Source of the DNA: Lachnospiraceae bacterium | GTDB taxonomy: Bacteria; Bacillota; Clostridia; Lachnospirales; Lachnospiraceae | Length of the DNA stretch: 9,912 nt | Reading direction: 5' to 3' | Assembly (NCBI GenBank): GCA_015057205.1 | Contig: SVEW01000086.1 | Span: 1-9,912 of the forward strand | Shown: in pieces, positions 4,582 to 9,912 of the stretch | Position numbering within the stretch: position 1 is the first letter of the stretch | Layout: each line of letters opens with the position of its first letter | Translations under genes and position numbers: made by a program | Notes under the pieces: model-generated | Told to the model about the DNA's origin: nothing | Database searches by the model: none | The model's input: the letters and a program-made list of their open reading frames with translations, nothing else

Positions 4582-6879
4582 TCAATCGCAACCTAGTCGC
4601 ACCTGTCCGCTATCCATAGTCACCACATATGGAATGCCTGCTTTTTTCATTCTTGCTGTCGCCTCCTTTCCCGGATGACCGTAGCGATTATGTTTTCCGC
4701 AGGATATTACAATGCCCTGTGGATGCAGCGTTTCTATTAATTCCGTGCTATTTGAACCATTCGACCCATGATGATTGGCTTTCATAATCAGGGTATCCTT
4801 CTCATCCCGAATCCCCTTTATCTCGTCAATTAATTGTCCTTCCACCTCCATTGACATATCGCCTCCCAACCAGAATGCCTTTTTTTCTTTTGGAAACCGC
4901 ACTAAAAGAGCAAGACTGCTATCGTTTACGTCTTCGCTTTTGCGCCCCAACACCGTAATTTGCAACTGTCCCAACACAAACTGCTGCCCATCCTTAAGAA
5001 AAGAAATGGGAATTTTCCTTTTCCCGGCAAGCTGACAAACCTGCCGAAACCGTGGATCTGCTTCTACGGTGTCCAAAAAACAGAGCCGACCGATGGGATA
5101 CTTCTTTTCCATCAGTTCCAAAAGGCCGGAAACATGATCTTCGTCCAAATGACTTACAAACCATACATCCACACGTTTTTTCCCATGATAAGTCAAAAAT
5201 GGTTTCAGGATATGGATTCCTACTTCCTTTTCGTCACTGCTGCCACCATCTACCACAAAGGTACTCCCCTCCTTTGTTTCCATCACAATTCCATCCCCCT
5301 GCCCTACATCCAAAAAAGTAACCTGATTCCTGTTCTGATGCGGAATCAAGGCAGCAGCCGGAATAAACACAACCATTCCAAGGATTATCATGAAATTTTT
5401 CCTATAATAGCTAATCATATACGCCATTACCAATGCAACAAGGTATAACCAAAGTTCCCATAAAGGCGGATGTCCAATGACTATACAACTTCCCGGTAGG
5501 CACAAATAGTGTTCTGCCAGCCAAGCAATTAAGAACGCTGCTCCCCCGGAAAAGTGCACCAAAAAATTCGAAATAACCGGAACTTCCAGAATTCCCAGCA
5601 CGCCCCCGACTAATCCAAACCCCAGCAACGGCGTTACCAACGGAATTACCACCAGATTCAAAAGCAGAGAATACAACGCAACCTGCCACTGATACCACCA
5701 AATTAACGGTAACGTTACCAGGTACAAAGTACCGGAAATTATAAGGGTTTGCAGCAATGGATGTAACGTCCGGTATTTGTGCAAAATCCATTCCTTCGCC
5801 CCAAACACCCCGGTTACTGCGGCAAAGGAAAATTGAAACGATAAGGAATACAACTGATTCGGCTCCCAAAAAAGCAAAATCAGCCCCGCCAGGGCCATGG
5901 CACTCAGTCCGTCATAACTTCGTCCAATGGCCACACTCCCCAAATACACGCCAAACATAATGGCAGCACGCAATGCACTTCCGGTTCCTCCCGTCCCTAT
6001 AGCAAATAGCAAAACAGCTAGAAAACCTATTATAAACTGTATATTTAAGGAAAAATTTCCTTTTCCAAGCAACGAAAGCACCATAAAGCCAATAATCGAA
6101 ATATGCACCCCCGAAATTGCCAGCACATGGGATATGCCTGTCGCCCGAAAAGTTTCCTCCATCGATGCACCCACTGCCTCCTTTGTTCCCAGACATACAG
6201 CTGAGACCATCCCAGCCTCCTTTGTTCCCAACACATTATTATAAAACAGCCGGCAATCGCTTTTTATCCGCCACGCAAATCGATACACCGCCGCTTCCAT
6301 CTCCAGACAGACAGACCTCCCCGGAGCCTTCTCCTCCTCGACTCGTTCCGGGAACATAGATGCAAAAATTCCTGCACCGTAGTCATATTTCCTTTCATCA
6401 AAACCTCCGTCATTACGGGCACGTTCCGGGAATCGCAAGCATCCTTCCGCCTGCACAAAGGTTCCTTCGCCTTTCGGTATTACACTATTTTGTTTTGATT
6501 GATATAAAATAATATCCGGAATGGATAAGACTGTCGTCCCCGCCAAGACACGACAGTGATGAACGCGATACTGATAACTTTTCTCGCCCTCTTTGGTTTG
6601 TATGATCAAACCCTGAATTTTCAATTTATCTGTATTTTCCTGCCTGCAGAGCCTTTCTTGTAATCCTCTCAATCGGGCATCATGCCCGTATTCTCTTAGA
6701 AAGCCAACCACAAAGACTGTAACAATTGCCAACACCAGATAGCGTAACTTTCGCTTTTTATAAAGTAAAAGTCCCGACACTCCAAGCCCCGGCAATAGAA
6801 GAACCGGCAGGCTTGTATGACCTGCCAGAATCCCTGCTGCACAAGCAAGAAACATCCACACAAACGGACGTTTCTCCAT
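4582..6879 (-). CDS. comEC: ComEC/Rec2 family DNA internalization protein
   Basis: ComEC forms the inner-membrane channel that brings single-stranded DNA into the cytoplasm during natural transformation. The 765-residue product has all three expected parts. First, N-terminal membrane helices (about 7-62) and a soluble OB-like region (about 85-180, DUF4131). Second, the polytopic Competence domain (about 220-500), with its signature TGISHVLAISGVHISIIG (247-264) and GGTGSALRAAIM (297-308). Third, a metallo-beta-lactamase-like domain: VTFLDVGQGDG (520-530), VVDGGSS (542-548), the metal motif HLDEDH (577-582), NDSSLALL (652-659), LGGDM (671-675), NHHGSNGS (702-709) and GHPG (734-737). The full metal-binding set suggests an active nuclease-type domain. 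The start at 6879 has GGGGAG six bases upstream. It follows the GerMN lipoprotein gene by 18 bases, so the two are probably cotranscribed. No comEA or other competence gene is in the window, so function in DNA uptake is by family only. Confidence 0.95.
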   Translation of the reverse strand: MEKRPFVWMFLACAAGILAGHTSLPVLLLPGLGVSGLLLYKKRKLRYLVLAIVTVFVVGFLREYGHDARLRGLQERLCRQENTDKLKIQGLIIQTKEGEKSYQYRVHHCRVLAGTTVLSIPDIILYQSKQNSVIPKGEGTFVQAEGCLRFPERARNDGGFDERKYDYGAGIFASMFPERVEEEKAPGRSVCLEMEAAVYRFAWRIKSDCRLFYNNVLGTKEAGMVSAVCLGTKEAVGASMEETFRATGISHVLAISGVHISIIGFMVLSLLGKGNFSLNIQFIIGFLAVLLFAIGTGGTGSALRAAIMFGVYLGSVAIGRSYDGLSAMALAGLILLFWEPNQLYSLSFQFSFAAVTGVFGAKEWILHKYRTLHPLLQTLIISGTLYLVTLPLIWWYQWQVALYSLLLNLVVIPLVTPLLGFGLVGGVLGILEVPVISNFLVHFSGGAAFLIAWLAEHYLCLPGSCIVIGHPPLWELWLYLVALVMAYMISYYRKNFMIILGMVVFIPAAALIPHQNRNQVTFLDVGQGDGIVMETKEGSTFVVDGGSSDEKEVGIHILKPFLTYHGKKRVDVWFVSHLDEDHVSGLLELMEKKYPIGRLCFLDTVEADPRFRQVCQLAGKRKIPISFLKDGQQFVLGQLQITVLGRKSEDVNDSSLALLVRFPKEKKAFWLGGDMSMEVEGQLIDEIKGIRDEKDTLIMKANHHGSNGSNSTELIETLHPQGIVISCGKHNRYGHPGKEATARMKKAGIPYVVTMDSGQVRLGCD
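6176..6230. repeat. Short direct repeat inside comEC
   Basis: A 16-base sequence (GCCTCCTTTGTTCCCA on the plus strand) occurs at 6176-6191 and again at 6215-6230. The offset is 39 bases, exactly 13 codons, so the protein contains LGTKEA twice (residues 218-223 and 230-235). The second copy sits where ComEC proteins normally have LGDK/LGDR before the competence signature. Confidence 0.5.
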
Positions 6880-6897
6880 AACATTCTCCCCTTCTTT

Positions 6898-7818
6898 TTA
6901 TTTTTTTGAGTTATCTACCAAATCCAGATTTCGCTCATAGTACTCATCTAATGAATACTTTTCCCGATACACAATTCCGGACTCACCTTTTACGGAAATC
7001 TGCACTTTATTCACATTCGGCAACTCACATAAAGAATTCACGATGGAATAAATAACCACGTCTTCCCGAACGGAATAATTTTGCTTCATAAATCCTTCGT
7101 CAAACACCACCAGACACAAACCATCTACCGTGGAAGTACTGACAAGTCTGGTATCCTTCGGAATTACAGACCGACATCCGCTTTTCGCATCCGTCTCCAT
7201 TAACTGCTCCATAACGGTGCGCTCACTGGACACATTGCTCATGGCATGCACCGTTCGCACAACCGGTTTCAGTTTCTTTCCATTCTTCGTTGCAAAATAC
7301 AAGGTATAGGACTGTTCCGATATAGAATTGATTTTCTGTCCCACATTTTCCACAAATGTATCCCGTCCCATGGCCCCGACAAATCGTCCCTTCACATCCT
7401 TAAGCGGTACATCGGCCACAAAAAAGCTTACGTAATCAATTTCTTCAATCTGCAATAGGGTTCGCACAATTGCAGCCCTTGCAAGTACTTCCCTTGTAAC
7501 ATCCATCTCTTCATAAGTGGCTGAAAAATATAAATTCAACTGCTTACCCTCAATGGTATTGTCCACTAAATCCACGTCCGATGGCAGCGCCGACTGGCGT
7601 CCTTCTCCCGGAGTTCTACGCAACTGCTTTAACAGTTCCTGCACCTTCCCCTTAACCGTCGTATTCTGTAACGTATATGCCACCGGCTCAATTTTATCCC
7701 CTTCTGTATTCAGATAGTAAATACAGTGTCCTATATCCGACTTCTCCTTAGGCGAAGCAGAACACCCCGTCATCAGAAGCAGAATACACAAAAAAAATGC
7801 TCCAAGTCTTCTTTTCAT
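6898..7818 (-). CDS. Lipoprotein with two GerMN domains
   Basis: Predicted 306-residue lipoprotein anchored outside the membrane: basic start MKRR, a hydrophobic stretch, and lipobox MTGC with Cys19. Two repeats of the GerMN (sporulation/spore germination) fold follow. The first, about residues 32-140, runs from IYYLNTEGDKIEPVAYTL to VSFFVADVPL. The second, about 171-280, runs from YTLYFATKNGKKLKPVVRTV to VNKVQISVKGES. Each has the same plan: a strand, a helix with ELLKQL or VMEQLM, LP/IP plus a strand, then a long helix and a final strand. B. subtilis GerM has two such domains and affects sporulation and germination; actinobacterial LpqB carries one next to the MtrAB two-component system. 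The ATG at 7818 has AGGAG at a good spacing, and the gene starts 9 bases after the histidine kinase stop, so a role in envelope sensing with that kinase is plausible. No enzymatic motif is visible. Confidence 0.88.
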   Translation of the reverse strand: MKRRLGAFFLCILLLMTGCSASPKEKSDIGHCIYYLNTEGDKIEPVAYTLQNTTVKGKVQELLKQLRRTPGEGRQSALPSDVDLVDNTIEGKQLNLYFSATYEEMDVTREVLARAAIVRTLLQIEEIDYVSFFVADVPLKDVKGRFVGAMGRDTFVENVGQKINSISEQSYTLYFATKNGKKLKPVVRTVHAMSNVSSERTVMEQLMETDAKSGCRSVIPKDTRLVSTSTVDGLCLVVFDEGFMKQNYSVREDVVIYSIVNSLCELPNVNKVQISVKGESGIVYREKYSLDEYYERNLDLVDNSKK

Positions 7819-7827
7819 CCTAAACTC

Positions 7828-9261
7828 CTAACTAATATAGTTAAGCGGAATACGCACGCTAAAGGTGGTACCTACGCCAAGTTCACTATGCACCTTTATG
7901 GCACCGCGATGCAACAAAATAGAATTTCTGGTAATGGCAAGCCCCAAACCTGTTCCACCAATTTCACGGGAGTGAGACTTATCTACCCGGTAAAAACGTT
8001 CAAAAATATGCTCGATGGAATCCTGCGGAATGCCAATTCCATTATCTTCCACCGTCAAATAGAAAAACTGATGATCCGCGTTCAGGGTAACGTGCACCCA
8101 ACCGCCTTCTTTATTGTTATATTTAACCGCATTTTCCACCAAATTCGATACCGCCAGTGACAACTTCACTTCGTCAATTTCCGCACTAACCGGACGGAAG
8201 CTTTCAAGTACCAGCTCCACATTTGCCGCCTCGGCAATTGGCTGAATACGTTTTAAAATCGTTTCCAGAAACTCGTTGATATTAACCAGCGTAATCTCCG
8301 GCTTTGTTGCCGATTTGTCCATTTTTACAAGAGAAAGCAAATCACTGATAATCTTACTTTCCCGTTCCACCTCATTGGCAATGTCTTCCATAAATTCACG
8401 GTATAGCTCTGCAGGTGCATCCTCCTGGGACAAAAGCGATTCAGCAAGCACTTTCATAGATGTAATTGGTGTCTTTAGTTCATGTGACACATTCGATACA
8501 AATTCCTGACGAGACTCATCTAACACCTTCATGTTATTTAACAGACCGTTAATTTCTTCCGAAATCATCTCTGTCTCCGCGCATCCTGTTACGTGAATCT
8601 CTTCATCCACCAATCCGTTTTTGCGCTGTTCTAACGCAAATTTCATTTTCTTAAATGGAATAATCAACAATTCTGAACATCCTACACTGCCAAAGAACAC
8701 CAGAATCGTTAAAATGATAATCAATACATTTGCCTGTCCCCAGTAAAAATCCCGGTTTGCCATAACGGCATTTGCCGACATGTTAATAACAAACACGCCC
8801 ATAATATCCTGGTTGTTCGGATTTACAATGGGAAGCGTCATTTCCAAATAGCCGTATTTCCGGTCATAACGACTGTTAACCGTACCAGCAAAAGAGGTCA
8901 CCACCTCTTGCGAGGTAATCACCTTTCCTTCATCCATCTGATACGTATCCTTTACTATGGTATACGCAGAATCGATTAACATAATTCGTCCGTCATAGAC
9001 ATTCGATAACTGATTTAGCTGAGCATCAATCACTTCAGAATCCTGATTATTCAAATAGTCCGTGCTGGCAATCTGAGTTGCTAAAAGCTTTGACTGATTG
9101 GAGATTTCCAGCGTCTTTGCAGACACCTCTTTCTCTTCAAAACTGCGAAGCACACCAAAGCGCATCACAAACATCGGTCCTATTCCAAACAGAAGAATCA
9201 GCAAAAACACCCGAAATTGGATACTATTTATTTTTGACTTCTCTTTACGAATCTTTGACAT
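7828..9261 (-). CDS. Membrane sensor histidine kinase
   Basis: Sensor kinase of a two-component system, 477 residues. TM1 is at about residues 17-36 and TM2 at about 177-194. Between them is an extracytoplasmic sensor of about 135 residues, with RIMLIDSAYTIVKD and LPIVNPNNQDIMGVFVIN suggesting a Cache/PAS-like fold. A HAMP-type linker follows (about 195-250, with IPFKKMK after TM2). The HisKA helix has FVSNVSHELKTPITSM, with His260 the autophosphorylation site. The ATPase domain has the N box SNLVENAVKYN (372-382), G1 DNGIGIP (406-412), F box FERFYRVDKSHS and G2 GGTGLGL (435-441), so it looks fully active. It lacks the cytoplasmic PAS domain of WalK, so I do not name it. An AAGGA ribosome site precedes the ATG, and 15 bases separate it from the response regulator gene upstream. 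The signal is unknown; envelope stress or wall state is a guess from the neighbouring GerMN lipoprotein. Confidence 0.93.
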   Translation of the reverse strand: MSKIRKEKSKINSIQFRVFLLILLFGIGPMFVMRFGVLRSFEEKEVSAKTLEISNQSKLLATQIASTDYLNNQDSEVIDAQLNQLSNVYDGRIMLIDSAYTIVKDTYQMDEGKVITSQEVVTSFAGTVNSRYDRKYGYLEMTLPIVNPNNQDIMGVFVINMSANAVMANRDFYWGQANVLIIILTILVFFGSVGCSELLIIPFKKMKFALEQRKNGLVDEEIHVTGCAETEMISEEINGLLNNMKVLDESRQEFVSNVSHELKTPITSMKVLAESLLSQEDAPAELYREFMEDIANEVERESKIISDLLSLVKMDKSATKPEITLVNINEFLETILKRIQPIAEAANVELVLESFRPVSAEIDEVKLSLAVSNLVENAVKYNNKEGGWVHVTLNADHQFFYLTVEDNGIGIPQDSIEHIFERFYRVDKSHSREIGGTGLGLAITRNSILLHRGAIKVHSELGVGTTFSVRIPLNYIS

Positions 9262-9276
9262 ACTATTCCTTTATCC

Positions 9277-9912
9277 CTAACCGCGATAGTAATATCCAAC
9301 GCCCCACTTCGTATGCACATACTTCGGGTCGCTGGCATTTGGTTCAATTTTCTCACGCAACCGTCTAACATGAACGTCCACGGTACGCTCATCTCCCGGG
9401 TAATCCTGTCCCCAGACAAGGCTTAAAAGCTGCTCACGACTATACACCTTATTCGGATGCTTCACTAACAATTCCAATAAATCAAATTCCTTTGCCGTAA
9501 CATTTACTGCATTTCCCTGAACATAAAGCTGACGTCCGTCACAGTCCAGCTTCAAGTCTCCGGATTCAATTACCGCAGGACTCTCTGTCGACGCCGCCTT
9601 TATGGTCGTTCTACGCATAATGGCCTTAATTCTGGCCTTCACCTCTAAAATGTTAAAGGGCTTGGTAATATAGTCGTCCGCACCATATTCAAGTCCGAGA
9701 ATCTTATCCATATCATCGCCCTTCGCAGTCAACATAATAATCGGAACATCCGAAAACTCGCGAACCGCTTGGCAAACTTCAAATCCATTCATCTTTGGAA
9801 GCATGATATCTAACAACATCATATCATACACATTGGCCTTCGCCATCGCCAATGCCTCCTCGCCATCATAAGCACAATCCACTTCCATGCCATCCTGTTC
9901 CAGACTAAAACG
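9277..9912 (-). CDS. OmpR/PhoB-family response regulator, 5' end off the window
   Basis: DNA-binding response regulator paired with the adjacent kinase. The 211 visible residues enter in the receiver domain with RFSLEQDG; from family length about 30 residues are missing at the N-terminus, including the acidic pair. The phosphoacceptor is the Asp in MMLLDIMLPKMNGFEV (visible residue 35). The conserved Thr in IMLTAKGDD and Lys in ITKPFN complete the receiver active site. The C-terminal winged helix has KEFDLLELLVKHPNKVYSR, the LVWGQDY turn, the recognition helix ERTVDVHVRRLREKIE and the hairpin YVHTKWGVGYYYR. This wing is close to the WalR/PhoB group. The ATG at 9888 is an internal Met in the receiver, not the start, because the frame is open and homologous to the edge. 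As the first visible gene of the run, it probably shares a promoter beyond the right edge with the kinase, GerMN and comEC genes. Confidence 0.94.
   Translation of the reverse strand, partial: RFSLEQDGMEVDCAYDGEEALAMAKANVYDMMLLDIMLPKMNGFEVCQAVREFSDVPIIMLTAKGDDMDKILGLEYGADDYITKPFNILEVKARIKAIMRRTTIKAASTESPAVIESGDLKLDCDGRQLYVQGNAVNVTAKEFDLLELLVKHPNKVYSREQLLSLVWGQDYPGDERTVDVHVRRLREKIEPNASDPKYVHTKWGVGYYYRG

Noticed and set aside
5411..5869. Open frame of 152 codons on the minus strand
   Set aside because: Different reading frame inside comEC across its membrane helices; low-complexity Val/Gly/Phe translation, no ribosome site.
9277..9888. Response regulator start at ATG 9888
   Set aside because: The frame stays open to the window edge with receiver-like residues (RFSLEQDG), and a start here would delete the first beta strand and acidic pocket.

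Overview
The window looks like chromosomal core DNA of an endospore-forming Clostridium-type Firmicute, most likely a member of the Lachnospiraceae. The grounds are two sporulation-specific genes (gpr and spoIIP), strong purine-rich ribosome-binding sites, consensus sigma-A promoter boxes, and the linkage of comEC, holA, rpsT, gpr and spoIIP that is familiar from Clostridia. I see no transposase, integrase, phage gene, CRISPR array, tRNA or rRNA. Coding density is very high and no gap between genes exceeds about 200 bases.

Layout from right to left, which is the direction of most transcription. A minus-strand run starts beyond the right edge with an OmpR/PhoB-type response regulator (5' end missing). 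It continues with its sensor histidine kinase, a lipoprotein with two GerMN domains, and the DNA-uptake channel protein ComEC. Gaps in this run are only 9 to 18 bases, so it is probably one operon. Next come a lipoprotein with a fibronectin-III-like region and a CapA-type phosphoesterase domain, which has its own extended -10 promoter, and holA (DNA polymerase III delta), translationally coupled to it by a TAATG stop/start overlap.

The left part holds gpr, the germination protease, on the plus strand. It converges on holA, and the two coding regions overlap by 32 bases. Divergent from gpr is rpsT (ribosomal protein S20) on the minus strand, with a strong promoter, a structured leader and an intrinsic terminator. 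Just past that terminator spoIIP, the sporulation peptidoglycan hydrolase, begins and runs off the left edge.

How the genes relate: the right-hand operon joins envelope signalling (two-component system plus GerMN lipoprotein) with a DNA-uptake channel. The left-hand cluster mixes housekeeping genes (holA, rpsT) with spore genes used at engulfment (spoIIP) and germination (gpr). Nothing here is clearly a new system. The most interesting points are a switch-like rpsT leader with two mutually exclusive hairpins, the resemblance of the kinase/GerMN lipoprotein arrangement to actinobacterial MtrAB-LpqB, the antisense overlap of holA with gpr, and the orientation of the rpsT-gpr pair.
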